In this document: positions 51,288 to 61,100 of the stretch, piece by piece
Layout of the letters: each line of letters begins with the position of its first letter
How positions within the stretch are numbered: position 1 is the first letter of the stretch
Source: RPQJ01 sp963793005
GTDB lineage: Bacteria; Pseudomonadota; Gammaproteobacteria; Steroidobacterales; Steroidobacteraceae
Length of the DNA: 64,000 nucleotides
Assembly (NCBI GenBank): GCA_963793005.1
Contig: CAWBYP010000002.1
Location: forward strand, 1,612,001 to 1,676,000
Direction: 5' to 3'
The notes under the pieces: model-generated
Databases searched by the model: none
The model's input: the letters and a program-made list of their open reading frames with translations, nothing else
Told to the model about the DNA's origin: nothing
Position numbers and translations under genes: made by a program

Positions 51288-51911
51288 GTGTCGCAACCAG
51301 CCATGGGTGGCATCCCGCCCCAACGGATCGCCGAGGTCTTCGCTTCCGAGCAGGACGTCTACCTCCGGAAACACCCGCTGTCATTGCACCGGGTGGGCGA
51401 AGGCATCGCCGGGTTCTACGACGGCGTGCCGATGCACTGGATGCGGGACTGGCCGATGCCGTTCCCATTCCTCGTCGCGGAGGCTCATGACGCGACCTTG
51501 CGCGACGTGGACGGCAACGAGTACGCGGACTTCTGCCTCGGCGACACCGGCTCGATGTTCGGTCACTCGCCGCCCGCGGTAGCCGAGGCGATTTCCCGCC
51601 AGGCGAGCCGCGGGCTCACATACATGCTGCCGACCGAAGACGCGCTCGCAGTCGGGCGGCTGCTTACCGAGCGCTTCGGGCTTGCCGCAGTGGCAGGTCG
51701 CGACGACCGCCACCGACGCGAATCGCTTCGCGCTCAGGGTCGCGAGGGCGGTGACCGGGCGACCGAAGATCCTGGTCTTCAACGGCTGCTACCACGGCAC
51801 CGTGGACGAGACCTTCGTCAGGCTCGCCGACGGACGCGCGGTCAATCGTCCGGGACTGCTCGGACAGGTGATGGATCTTACGCAGCTCGCGCGGGTCGTC
51901 GAATTCAATGA
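51288..51911 (+). CDS. Class III aminotransferase (GSA-aminotransferase-like), N-terminal part (split by a frameshift)
   Basis: 208 codons from GTG 51288 (ATG 51303 is the alternative). Reads YLRKHPLSLHRVGEGIAGFY then GSMFGHSPPAVAEAI and LTYMLPTEDALAVGRLL, as in the glutamate-1-semialdehyde aminomutase-like class III aminotransferases. After TERFGL the frame degenerates to Arg-rich sequence. One extra base near 51680 (within CTTGCCG) moves the reading out of frame; in the other frame the protein continues PQWQVATTATDANRF. Joined length is 456 residues, normal for the family. Confidence 0.78.
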   Translation: MSQPAMGGIPPQRIAEVFASEQDVYLRKHPLSLHRVGEGIAGFYDGVPMHWMRDWPMPFPFLVAEAHDATLRDVDGNEYADFCLGDTGSMFGHSPPAVAEAISRQASRGLTYMLPTEDALAVGRLLTERFGLAAVAGRDDRHRRESLRAQGREGGDRATEDPGLQRLLPRHRGRDLRQARRRTRGQSSGTARTGDGSYAARAGRRIQ

Positions 51912-52659
51912 CCTGCCGGCGCTGGAAGCCGCGCTGGCGCACCGCGACGTGGCCTGCGTAATCACCGAGCCCGTGCTCACGAACTCGTGCATGGTGCTGC
52001 CCGAACCCGGCTTCCACGCGGGATTGCGACGCCTGGCGCGCGAGGCAGGGACACTTCTCCTGATTGACGAAACTCACACGATCTCGACTGGTCCCGGCGG
52101 CTACACGCGTGCGCACGGGCTGGAACCGGACCTGTTCGTGATCGGCAAGCCGATAGCCGGCGGCGTCCCGGCCAGCGCCTGGGGCTTTACCGACGAGGTT
52201 GCGCGACGGCTCGATGCGGTGCGTTCAGCGATGCCGCCCGGCCACTCCGGCATGGGCACCACGCTGTCGGCCAACGCGCTCTCGCTCGCCGCGATGCGTG
52301 CCACGCTCGAGCACGTGATGACCGTCGACGCCTACGACCACATGGACAGGCTGGCGGCGATGCTTGCGTCCGGGCTCGAGGCATCGATCGCGCGTCACGG
52401 CCTCCCTTGGCACGTGGTGCGGGTCGGCGCTCGCGTCGAGTTCGTCTGCGCGCCGGGCCCGCTGCGCAACGGCACCGAGGCCGAGGCCGCGCATGCCCCG
52501 GCGCTTGAGCGCACGATGCATCTCTCGCTGCTCAATCGCGGCTGCCTGATCGCGCCGTTCCACAACATGATGCTGGTGAGTCCCGTCACCACCGAATCGC
52601 AGGTCGAGGCGCTGGGCCGGGCATTCTTTGAAGCGGCCGGACAGCTGGCCGCAGACTGA
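51682..52659 (+). CDS. Class III aminotransferase, C-terminal part (other frame)
   Basis: 325 codons. Contains the substrate/PLP region FNGCYHGTVDETFVRLADG, the PLP-phosphate Asp motif LLIDETHTISTGPGGYTRAHG and the PLP lysine in FVIGKPIAGGVPASAWGF. It lacks the N-terminal domain held by the previous entry, so the true gene is 51288-52659 with a one-base slip. Substrate unknown; not a hemL (no HemL-specific context). Confidence 0.82.
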   Translation: MPQWQVATTATDANRFALRVARAVTGRPKILVFNGCYHGTVDETFVRLADGRAVNRPGLLGQVMDLTQLARVVEFNDLPALEAALAHRDVACVITEPVLTNSCMVLPEPGFHAGLRRLAREAGTLLLIDETHTISTGPGGYTRAHGLEPDLFVIGKPIAGGVPASAWGFTDEVARRLDAVRSAMPPGHSGMGTTLSANALSLAAMRATLEHVMTVDAYDHMDRLAAMLASGLEASIARHGLPWHVVRVGARVEFVCAPGPLRNGTEAEAAHAPALERTMHLSLLNRGCLIAPFHNMMLVSPVTTESQVEALGRAFFEAAGQLAAD

Positions 52660-52714
52660 CGAACACCCCGTCGTCGGACCAGTGTGGCCGCCACCCTGCA
52701 GACGTCCGGCAGGT

Positions 52715-53230
52715 TCATTCGGAAGCGGGACGTGTGCGCGGCCGACCCCGCCCGCGACGCGGAGCACGACGAATCTGCGCAGTGTAGACACCGGCCAGAT
52801 CCTGGACCCCGAAACGGAACGGATTCAGCACAGTAACTCCGGCATAGACCGCCGTGTGTTGCAGGTCTTCTGTAAGCAGCAAGGCACATGCCTGCTTGTT
52901 GGCCGCTGCCACGACGAGGCTGTCCCACCAGCTCAGCTCGTACCGCGCCTGGATCTGGTAGCCAAGGGCGAGCACCTCGCTATCGACGGGCTGTGGATTC
53001 CACTCCATGAGTGCGACGACGTGACCCCAGGCTTCGTGCGTCGTCAGGCTCGGGTGCAGAACCCGGGTGGAGTTGGCATAGAACTCGTTCAGAACCTGGA
53101 TACCGGTGCGCCCGGACTGCTCTCTCCACAGGCGCGACATCCATTCGCCGGCGCAGCGATGCCTGGCCGGGTCCCTGGTGTCGACCGCATAGAGCAGAAC
53201 GTTCGCGTCAACGAAAACGAGCCCGGTCAT
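52715..53230 (-). CDS. PIN-domain toxin (VapC-like)
   Basis: A 171-residue PIN nuclease: Asp in LVFVDANVLLYAVDTRD, Glu in GIQVLNEFYANSTRV and acidic residues in SWWDSLVVAAANKQ and LLTEDLQHT. It carries a basic ~25-residue tail (RRAPRRGRGRPRTRP) absent from the relative at 33365. Overlaps the antitoxin gene by 23 bp. Confidence 0.87.
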   Translation of the reverse strand: MTGLVFVDANVLLYAVDTRDPARHRCAGEWMSRLWREQSGRTGIQVLNEFYANSTRVLHPSLTTHEAWGHVVALMEWNPQPVDSEVLALGYQIQARYELSWWDSLVVAAANKQACALLLTEDLQHTAVYAGVTVLNPFRFGVQDLAGVYTAQIRRAPRRGRGRPRTRPASE

Positions 53231-53450
53231 ACAACTCTTCCCTGGTCGCGTATTTCTGGCCAGGTGCGCCGACGGGCCTGGGCTTGAGCGACATGTACTG
53301 ACGCATCGCGATCTCGTAGCGACCCTCTTTCTTCATCTTTTCGCTCAGGATCTCGCCTACGCAGCGGGACATGCTGACGCCACGCTCAGCCGCGATCCGG
53401 CGGATCCATTCAGCCGTGGCTTCGTCCATCGTGATCGTCACGTTCTTCAT
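53208..53450 (-). CDS. Ribbon-helix-helix antitoxin (VapB-like)
   Basis: An 80-residue protein with the RHH start MKNVTITMDEATAEWIRRIA and the second helix SMSRCVGEILSEKM, then a C-terminal toxin-wrapping tail. Overlaps the toxin start, typical coupling. Confidence 0.85.
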   Translation of the reverse strand: MKNVTITMDEATAEWIRRIAAERGVSMSRCVGEILSEKMKKEGRYEIAMRQYMSLKPRPVGAPGQKYATREELYDRARFR

Positions 53451-53480
53451 AGTTCGGCGTTCCTATCGAGGCAGGAATTT

Positions 53481-53500
53481 ATATTACACGATCTTCGTGT
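53481..53500 (-). promoter_or_regulatory. Operator/-10 of the second vapBC-type module
   Basis: AT-rich stretch with the inverted repeat ACACGA-TCT-TCGTGT (53486-53500) abutting TAATAT (53486-53481 on the minus strand), a likely -10. Weak -35. Probable antitoxin binding site. Confidence 0.5.
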
Positions 53501-53517
53501 GTTTTTAATTCGAGCCC

Positions 53518-55416
53518 GTGAAAGCGAGCATTAGCTATTCTCCGAAAGTGACCCGGAATCCAGACCTTCTCATCTGCAATGCCCTGGTCTTCGACGGCAC
53601 CGGCTCCCCACCGACGCGGGAAGACGTCGCTATCCTTGATGGCCGCATCGCGGCGCGCGGGCCTGCCCTCGATGCGTCGCGCGCCGGACGCGTCGTTGAC
53701 GCCAGCGGCCTGTGGCTCATGCCGGGGCTCCTCGACATCCACACGCACCTGGACCTCGAGCTTGAACTCGCACCCGGTCTCCCGGAGTCGGTTCGCCACG
53801 GCACGACGACCGTGGTCGTGGGCAACTGCAGCCTGGGCACCGCCTTCGGATCACAGCGCAGGAACGGCGATGACCCGATCCTCGACTGCTTCGCGCGTGT
53901 CGAGAATGTCCCGAAATCGGTACTCGCCAAGGTCGTGGACCGCATGTACTGGAAAACCACCGCGGGCTACCTCGCGCACCTCGACTCGCTGCCGCTCGGT
54001 CCAAACGTGGTCCCGCTCGTCCCTCACTCCATGCTGCGTATCGAGGTGATGGGCACGGCGGCGGCAGTAAGCCGCCCGCCGACAGCTGCGGAACTCCGAC
54101 GTATGCAAGAGCTGCTCGAGTCCGCGATGCAGCAGGGCTACGCGGGCTTCTCTACCGATGCCATCCCGTTCCATTACCTCGCGAACGCGCCGCACACCGA
54201 CAAGCGTATTCCGACCCAGAACGCGACGCGGTCGGAACTGAGATCGCTGCTCGATATCGTGCGACGCTACGACCGTGTCTGGCAGTGCACGCCCGACATC
54301 GCAAACCGGTTGAGGACGTTCCTGCGCTTCTTCTTCACCAGTGGACGCCTGTACGGCGCACCGTTGCGCACCTCGGCACTTACGGCCGTCGACCTGCCGC
54401 ACGAGCGGCGAACATGGAAACTGTTTCCAGCGATCGCGAACCTGCTGAATTCGAGGCTCGTGAACGGCCGCTTCCACTTCCAGGTGCTCGGTACGCCGTT
54501 CCGGATGTACGCCGAAGGCGCCATCTGCCCGATCTTCGAGGAGTTCGCCTCGACGCGCCAGCTGATGTCGCTCGACATCGGGGACACCGCCGGGCGCCGC
54601 GCGATCATGGCGACGGACGAGTTCGGCAAGCTCTTCGTTCACGAATGGCACGACTCGGGCGCAGTCGCGACGTTCAATCGGGATCTCGGTGCGCTTCGCG
54701 TGGAGCGATGCCCGGTGCCCGACTGGTGCGGGGAGAGCTTCGACGCGATCCTGCGACGGCTGCGGGAGTTCCAGTCCGGTCGCGCCGATGCAGCACGCAG
54801 CGTTGAAGAGTCTGCCGCGCTCGCATCGTTTCCGAGCCCCATCGGTCGCGACGGCGCGTTCCTGCTGCACCTGTTGCGCCGCTACGATCGGAAGCTTCGC
54901 TGGTGGTTCGTGGTCGCGAATGATCGGCCGGAGATCCTCAAGCGCCTGCTGTTCCACGAGCACATGCTGCCCGGGTTCAACGACAGCGGAGCGCACCTGA
55001 TCAATCTCGCGTTCTTCGACGGCAACCTGCTCACGCTGCAGTTGGCTGCGCGGGATTCCGTCGCACTCGTGGCCCGCGCGGTCCAGCGCCTGACTCGCGA
55101 ACCAGCTGAGTTCTTCGGCATCGAAGCCGGGCGTCTCGACCCGGGTGCGCAGGCCGACCTCGTGCTGATCGACCCCGAGGCGCTCAAGCGCTACGACACC
55201 GACGCGAACCGGCGGATGATTCGCCGCGACATCTTCGAGCACGAGCAACTCGTGAACCGGTCTGACGGCGTCGTGAGCGCTGTCTTCATCGCAGGCGAAG
55301 AGGTCTGGAACGGGCAGGATTTCACGCCGGCGCTCGGCACCCGCAGACTCGGACGCGCGCTGACCGCGGGCGCGAACGACCAGAGCTGGCGGCCAGGCGA
55401 GCTCCGTGCCGGGTGA
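53518..55416 (+). CDS. N-acyl-D-amino-acid deacylase-like amidohydrolase
   Basis: A 632-residue amidohydrolase. LLICNALVFDGTG and ILDGRIAARG form the beta-sandwich start. MPGLLDIHTHLDLEL holds the first metal histidines, and VVVGNCSLGTAFG the Cys that bridges the metals in D-aminoacylases. FNDSGAHL near residue 495 provides the catalytic Asp, and the C-terminus reads GRLDPGAQADLVLIDPEAL. Likely deacylates N-acyl D-amino acids or related amides. GTG 53518 lacks an SD; GTG 53548 (MTRNPDLL) is also possible. Longer than characterised D-aminoacylases (~480). Confidence 0.83.
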   Translation: MKASISYSPKVTRNPDLLICNALVFDGTGSPPTREDVAILDGRIAARGPALDASRAGRVVDASGLWLMPGLLDIHTHLDLELELAPGLPESVRHGTTTVVVGNCSLGTAFGSQRRNGDDPILDCFARVENVPKSVLAKVVDRMYWKTTAGYLAHLDSLPLGPNVVPLVPHSMLRIEVMGTAAAVSRPPTAAELRRMQELLESAMQQGYAGFSTDAIPFHYLANAPHTDKRIPTQNATRSELRSLLDIVRRYDRVWQCTPDIANRLRTFLRFFFTSGRLYGAPLRTSALTAVDLPHERRTWKLFPAIANLLNSRLVNGRFHFQVLGTPFRMYAEGAICPIFEEFASTRQLMSLDIGDTAGRRAIMATDEFGKLFVHEWHDSGAVATFNRDLGALRVERCPVPDWCGESFDAILRRLREFQSGRADAARSVEESAALASFPSPIGRDGAFLLHLLRRYDRKLRWWFVVANDRPEILKRLLFHEHMLPGFNDSGAHLINLAFFDGNLLTLQLAARDSVALVARAVQRLTREPAEFFGIEAGRLDPGAQADLVLIDPEALKRYDTDANRRMIRRDIFEHEQLVNRSDGVVSAVFIAGEEVWNGQDFTPALGTRRLGRALTAGANDQSWRPGELRAG

Positions 55417-55439
55417 TGGCGCGGGGCGTCGCGCGGCAT

Positions 55440-55481
55440 GGACGCCGCGCGCGAGCCCCCAGGGACGGGTTCACGGCGTCC
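55440..55481. terminator. Hairpin between convergent genes
   Basis: Stem GGACGCCG (55440-55447) / CGGCGTCC (55474-55481) in the 100-bp gap between the amidohydrolase and tolC genes. No T-run on either strand, so a Rho-type or structural role is more likely than intrinsic termination. Confidence 0.3.
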
Positions 55482-55516
55482 CCGCGACGTTACCCGGCAT
55501 GGAGCTCGCCAGAAAT

Positions 55517-56815
55517 CTATAGGGCGCCGACGGCTCTCGCCAGCCTGAGCTTCGCGAGCCCCGCGTCGAGGCCCGCATCGTCGCGATTGCGCAGCGCCTT
55601 CACGCGCAGGCTCTCCGCCTCGAGCAGCTGCGTCTGCGTGCCAAGCCCCGCGCCATAGCGTTCGCGCGCAATACGGAGATTTTCCTCGGCCTGTTCGACG
55701 GCGCCCGTCGCGACGACCACGCGCTCGCGGGTCTCACCGACGTCCAGCCAGGTCTGCCGCACCTGCAGCTCGATCATCGATGCCACGTCGGCACGCTGCT
55801 GCTCGGTGGCACGTCGCGTCCTGTCCAGCGAAGCAGCGCGCTTGCGTGTCTGGCCGCCGTCGAACACCGACCATTGCACGCCGATGCCCACCGACGCGAA
55901 GTCCTGGTCGTCCAGGAAGGTGTTCTCGAGGTAGTTGTAGGCGCCGCTAACGTTGAACTGCGGCAGCGCGCGGGCACGCTCTGCCTTGGCGAGTTGTCCG
56001 TATGCGGTTGCCTGTTCGTCGAGTGCCTTGATTTCGGTGCGGCGCTCGACGGCCTCCTGGACCAGTTCGTCCAGCGCGCCGGGCAGCCCCTGCGGAACCG
56101 GCAACTGCTCGTCGAGATCGACCGGACGGGACAAAGGCTCGCCCAGCCGGCGGTTGTAGGAGGCCACCGCAAGCTCGACCGCGTTCGCTGCCTTGAGCCG
56201 GCCCTGCCGGCCATCTGCAAGCGCAACCTGCACTGCCAGCAGGTCGTTCTTCGGCACCAGCTCGCGCTCGAACATCGCGCTCACGTCGTCCTCCATGGAC
56301 TCGAGCGTCTTCACGTTGCTGTCGGCGACGGCAAGCGCCTTGCGCGCGCGCAACACGCCAACGTAGGCCTCGGCCACCGCGAGCCTGACCTCCTCCTGTG
56401 CGCCACGGGCCTGCGCACCCGCGCCTCGTCCACGCGCTTCTGCCGCCGCGATGCTCGACGAGATTCGCCCACTGGTGAAAAGCGGCACCGTCAGCGTGGC
56501 GGCTCCCATCCAGAAATCGTCACCTCCGAACAGCTCCGGCGGTGCAATCGGAAGCCCCGTGAAACCGAAATCGAAGGCAGGTGCGTCATCGAGCCGCGTG
56601 TACGCGCCGCCGACCGCGAGTGACGGCCAGCGCTGCGCCCGCGCTGCACCGGCGTCGAGTTCGGCAGCCTCCGCCTGGCTGCGGACCGCCGCGAGGCCAT
56701 TGTCCTGCGCATCGGCAAGCGCCCAGGCCTCGGCGAGCGTTTCCGCTGCCGCAGTGTTCGCGAGGACCAGCGCCCCCGCCGCCACCAACCCGACGCCCCA
56801 GTCTGCCGGCCTCAT
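55517..56815 (-). CDS. TolC-family outer-membrane efflux protein
   Basis: A 432-residue protein with a signal peptide (about 1-24, ANTAAA). Two related helical/barrel repeats fit the OEP (TolC) family: LAEAWALADAQDNGLAAVRSQ at the start and a second around 240. It forms the outer-membrane duct for the RND pump in the same operon; it is the last gene, 14 bp after sqr. Confidence 0.93.
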   Translation of the reverse strand: MRPADWGVGLVAAGALVLANTAAAETLAEAWALADAQDNGLAAVRSQAEAAELDAGAARAQRWPSLAVGGAYTRLDDAPAFDFGFTGLPIAPPELFGGDDFWMGAATLTVPLFTSGRISSSIAAAEARGRGAGAQARGAQEEVRLAVAEAYVGVLRARKALAVADSNVKTLESMEDDVSAMFERELVPKNDLLAVQVALADGRQGRLKAANAVELAVASYNRRLGEPLSRPVDLDEQLPVPQGLPGALDELVQEAVERRTEIKALDEQATAYGQLAKAERARALPQFNVSGAYNYLENTFLDDQDFASVGIGVQWSVFDGGQTRKRAASLDRTRRATEQQRADVASMIELQVRQTWLDVGETRERVVVATGAVEQAEENLRIARERYGAGLGTQTQLLEAESLRVKALRNRDDAGLDAGLAKLRLARAVGAL

Positions 56816-56828
56816 TCGCGCACCTCCG

Positions 56829-58100
56829 TTACTGCTTCAGCGACTCGATGCCGATGGTGCTCAACACGTACTTCTCGTAGATCGGCGCGACCGAGCCCGT
56901 CTTCACCTTGCGCAGGAAGTACTTCTCGAACGCCACCTTGGCGACGTGCACCCACTTGCCCTGCTTCGCCCAGGTGACGTTGCGCGGCGGTATCTGCGGC
57001 AGCGCCACGAAGGCCGCGCCGGTATCGCCGAAGTCCGCGAGGCAGATCGCGTTCCAGGTGCCACGCGCGTTAGCCGGCTTGCCGGCGATATCCGCCGCGA
57101 CGTTCTCGCAGATCGCGCTCACCATCGACTCGATCATGTAGCCCGTCTTCGGGGCGCCGGTACCAACCGGCGTCACCTCGACCGGGGGGATGGCCACGCA
57201 CACGCCGGCCGAGAAGATGTTGCGGTACTTCTTAGACCGCTGGTGCTCGTCGATCAGCACGAAACCGCGCGGATTGCAGAGCTCCGGCACGGCCGCGACC
57301 GGGTCCACGCCCTTGAATGCCGGCAGCACCATCGAGTACTTGAAGGGCAGCTTGTGCTCCTTCTTCACGGTGCCGTCCTCGTTGTGCTCGGCCACCATCA
57401 TCATGCCGTCCTCGACGCTGGTCACCTTGGCGTTCGTGATCCAGGTGATGTGCCGCTGGCGCAGCTCCGACTCCATCAGCCCCTTGCTGTCGCCCACGCC
57501 GCCCAGCCCCATGTGACCGATGTAGGGCTCCGGCGTCACGTAGGTCATCGGCACGCGGTCGCGGATCTTGCGCCTGCGCAGGTCGGTATCCAGGATCATC
57601 GCCGTCTCGTAGCCCGGGCCGAAGCAGCTTGCCCCAGCCGCGGCGCCCACGACTATCGGACCGGGCTCCTTCACGAACTGCTGATAGCGCTCCCAGGCCT
57701 GCAGTGAATGGCCGTGGGTGCAGACCGACTGCGTGAAGCCCTTCGGTCCCAGCCCCGGAACCTCCTCGAACGCGAGCTTCGGCCCGGTGCTGATGACCAG
57801 GTAGTCGTAGGCGAGCGTCGAGCCGTCGTCGAGCGTGAGTGTCGAGCCCGGCGCGTCGATGGCCTGCACAAGCTTCGGCACGAATGCGATGTCCTTGGCC
57901 GCGAGCGGCTTGGCGAGATCGACGCGTGTCTGCGGTGCCGTCCGCCAGCCGACCATCATCCAGGGATTCGAGGGCGTGAACTCGAAATACGGGCTGCTGC
58001 CGACCAGCGTGACCTTGTGGGCCTTGCCGACTTTCTTCTTCATTTCGTATGCACAGGCGACGCCGCCGAGTCCCGCACCCATCACCACGATGTTCGCCAT
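56829..58100 (-). CDS. sqr: Sulfide:quinone oxidoreductase
   Basis: A 423-residue FAD protein. Dinucleotide-binding start IVVMGAGLGGVACAYEM, FAD site NIFSAGVCVAIPPVE. Cysteines at 127 (SVCTHGH), 159 (GASCFGPGYE) and 353 (NAICLADFG) match the three redox/structural cysteines of type I SQR from Acidithiobacillus (128/160/356). The C-terminal amphipathic helices fit membrane association. It oxidises sulfide to persulfide/polysulfide and passes electrons to quinone. Located 20 bp behind the RND pump gene and regulated with it. Confidence 0.92.
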   Translation of the reverse strand: MANIVVMGAGLGGVACAYEMKKKVGKAHKVTLVGSSPYFEFTPSNPWMMVGWRTAPQTRVDLAKPLAAKDIAFVPKLVQAIDAPGSTLTLDDGSTLAYDYLVISTGPKLAFEEVPGLGPKGFTQSVCTHGHSLQAWERYQQFVKEPGPIVVGAAAGASCFGPGYETAMILDTDLRRRKIRDRVPMTYVTPEPYIGHMGLGGVGDSKGLMESELRQRHITWITNAKVTSVEDGMMMVAEHNEDGTVKKEHKLPFKYSMVLPAFKGVDPVAAVPELCNPRGFVLIDEHQRSKKYRNIFSAGVCVAIPPVEVTPVGTGAPKTGYMIESMVSAICENVAADIAGKPANARGTWNAICLADFGDTGAAFVALPQIPPRNVTWAKQGKWVHVAKVAFEKYFLRKVKTGSVAPIYEKYVLSTIGIESLKQ

Positions 58101-58119
58101 TTCTACTCCTCCGCCGCCG

Positions 58120-61100
58120 TCATGCGGGCTGCTTTCTGTGTCGATAGCTGTAGTAAAGGACCGGGATCAGCACCAGCGTCAGTGCCGTCGAGACCAGGAT
58201 GCCGAAGATCAGCGACACCGCGAGTCCATTGAAAATGGGATCGTCGAGTATGAAGAACGCGCCGATCATGGCGGCCACCGCGGTGAGCGCGATCGGGCGG
58301 GCGCGCACCGCCGCCGCGCCGATCACGGCATCGGCCAGGCTGCAGCCACGAGCGATCTCCACGTTGATGAAGTCCACCAGCAGGATCGAGTTGCGCACGA
58401 TGATGCCGGCAAGCGCGATCATCCCGATCATCGACGTGGCCGTAAACTGTGCGCCGAGCAACGCGTGGCCCGGCATGACGCCGATGATGGTGAGCGGAAT
58501 CGGCGCCATGATCACCAGCGGCACGGCGTAAGAGCGGAACTGCGCGACGACCAGCAGGTAGATCAGCACGAGCCCGACTGAGTAAGCGAGCCCCATGTCG
58601 CGGAAGGTCTCGAAGGTGATCTGCCACTCGCCGTCCCATTTCAGCGTCGGCGTGTACGGATCGTCCGGCGCGCTGAAGAAGCGCTGCTCGAGCTCGAGCC
58701 CATCGGGCAGGCCCTTTTTCAGCTCGCTCACCACCTCGAACATCCCGTACAGCGGGCTGTCCGTGGTGCCTACCGCATCTGCGCTTACCCAGGTGAGTGG
58801 CAGCAGGTCCTTGTGATAGACCGGGCCATCCCACGGCTTGTCCTCCACTGTCGCGATCTCGGAGAGCTGGATCCGCGAGCCGCTCCTCGAGCGCACCTGC
58901 AGGGCCAGCACGTCGGAGATCCGTGCCTTCTCGGGCACGTCGAGTTCCAGCCTCACCGGGATCGGGTCGGTCTCGTGCCCGGCCTTGATATAGGTCGCAT
59001 CGAGGCCGCCGAGACCGGCGGCCAGCACCCTGACCGCCTCGGCCTGGTCGACACCGAGCAGCGCCGCCTTCTGGCGGTCGATCGCCACCACCAGCCGCGT
59101 GCTGGAAGACACGAGACTGTCGTCTACGTCCACGATGTCGGACTGGGCGTCGAACTTCTCGCGCACGAGCCGCGTCAACTGCTGCTGGACGTCCCGGAAC
59201 GGTCCGTAGATCTCCGCCACCAGCGGCGCCTGGACCGGCGGCCCGGGCGGTACCTCGACGACCTTCACGGCCGCGCCGTGGCTGCGCCCGATCTCGGCCA
59301 GTGCCGGCCGGATCGCGAGCGCGATCTCGTGGCTCTTCCGGTCGCGGTGGTGCTTGTCGACCAGGTTCACCTGGATGTCGCCGAGCTCGGGTCCGCTGCG
59401 CAGGTAGTACTGCCGCACCAGGCCGTTGAAATTGATCGGCGCTGACGTGCCCGCGTAGACCTGGTAGTCGGTGACCTCGGGCAGTTCGGCGATCCTCGTC
59501 GCGAGCTCGTCCAGGACCCGCACGGTTTCCTCGAGCGCGGTGCCCTCGGGCATGTCCACGACGACCTGGAACTCCGACTTGTTGTCGAAAGGCAGCATCT
59601 TCATGACGACCCACTGCACGACCACCAGCGATACGGCGAGCACGATCGCGACCAGCGTGCCCAGGTAAAGCCTGTGCCGGTTGCGCCGGGCATCGTCGCC
59701 TCGCAGGAACCGCGACATGACGCGCTCGAAGAACCTGAGCAGGCGCGTGCCGCCAGCGGCGTCGGTCGGTGCGGCGTGAGAGTGCGACAGCATCCGCTTC
59801 GACAGCCACGGCGTGAAGCTGAGCGCGATCGCGAGCGAAATCAGCATGCCCATGCTCGCGTTGATCGGGATCGGGCTCATGTAGGGTCCCATCAGCCCGG
59901 ACACGAACGCCATCGGCAGCAGCGCCGCGATCACCGTGAACGTGGCCAGGATCGTCGGGCCGCCCACTTCGTCGACCGCGCGGGGGATGATCTCGGCGAG
60001 CCCGCCCTGTCCGAAGGCCATGTGCCGGTGGATGTTCTCCACGATCACGATGGCATCGTCCACCAGGATGCCGATCGCGAAGATCAGCGCGAACAGCGAC
60101 ACCCGGTTGATCGTGAAGCCCCACGCCCAGGACGCGAACAGCGTCGCCGCCAGCGTGATGACGACCGCGGCGCCGACCACTGCGGCCTCGCGCCAGCCGA
60201 CCGTGAGCCACACCAGCAGCACGACGGAAGCCGTCGCGAAGGCGAGTTTCTGGATAAGCTTCTGCGCCTTGTCGTTGGCGGTCACGCCGTAGTCGCGCGT
60301 CACCGTCACCTCGACGCCGTCGGGGATGAACGTGCCGCGGAGCTGCTCGACGCGGTCGATCACCGAGCGGGTGACGTCGATGGCGTTTTCGCCGGGCTTC
60401 TTCGAGATCGCGATCGTGATGGCCGGCGCAGAGCCCGCAAGCTCGATGCCCTTCTGTGCGGCAGCGGGGCCGGCGCCGAAGCTCACGTATTGCTCGGGCT
60501 GGTCCGGGCCTTCGCTCACCGTCGCGACGTCCTGCAGGTATACCGGCCGCCCTTCGTGCAGCGCGACCACGAGCCCGGCAACCTCGTCCCGGTTGGCCAG
60601 GAACTCACCGGCCTGCACCGGGACGTCCGCACCGTTGGCGACCAGCGAGCCGGCCTGCTCGACCAGGTTGGCCGCCTGCAGCGCGCCGGCGAGCTCGGTC
60701 AGCGTCAGGCCATGGCCGGCGAGCCGCTGCGGATCCAGTGTCACGTGCACGGTCTCGTCCGGGCCGCCGATCGAATTGACGTTGCGCGTGCCGGGTACGC
60801 GCTGCAGTTCCGGCTCGATTGCGTGCGCGACCTGCCTGAGTTCGTGCGCCCCGCGCGCCGGGTCCTTCGTCCACAGCGTCAGGCTCAGGATCGGCACGTC
60901 GTCGATGCCCTTCGGCTTCACCAGCGGCTGCATCACACCGAGCCCGGGCGGGCGCCAGTCCTGGTTGGAGTAGATGGCGTTATAGAGGCGCACGATAGCA
61001 GCGGTGCGCTCCTGCCCGACCTCGAACTGCACCGTGATCACGGCGGCCCCCGGCCGTGAGACGGAGTAGATGTGCTTCACGCCGGAGATCTCGGCCAGCA

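Noticed and set aside
53518..55416. Dihydroorotase or imidazolonepropionase identity for the amidohydrolase
   Set aside because: The GNCS cysteine after HTH and the overall order fit D-aminoacylases; no carboxylated-Lys motif of dihydroorotase is visible.
55440..55481. Intrinsic bidirectional terminator
   Set aside because: Strong stem but no T-run on either side; kept only as a low-confidence hairpin.
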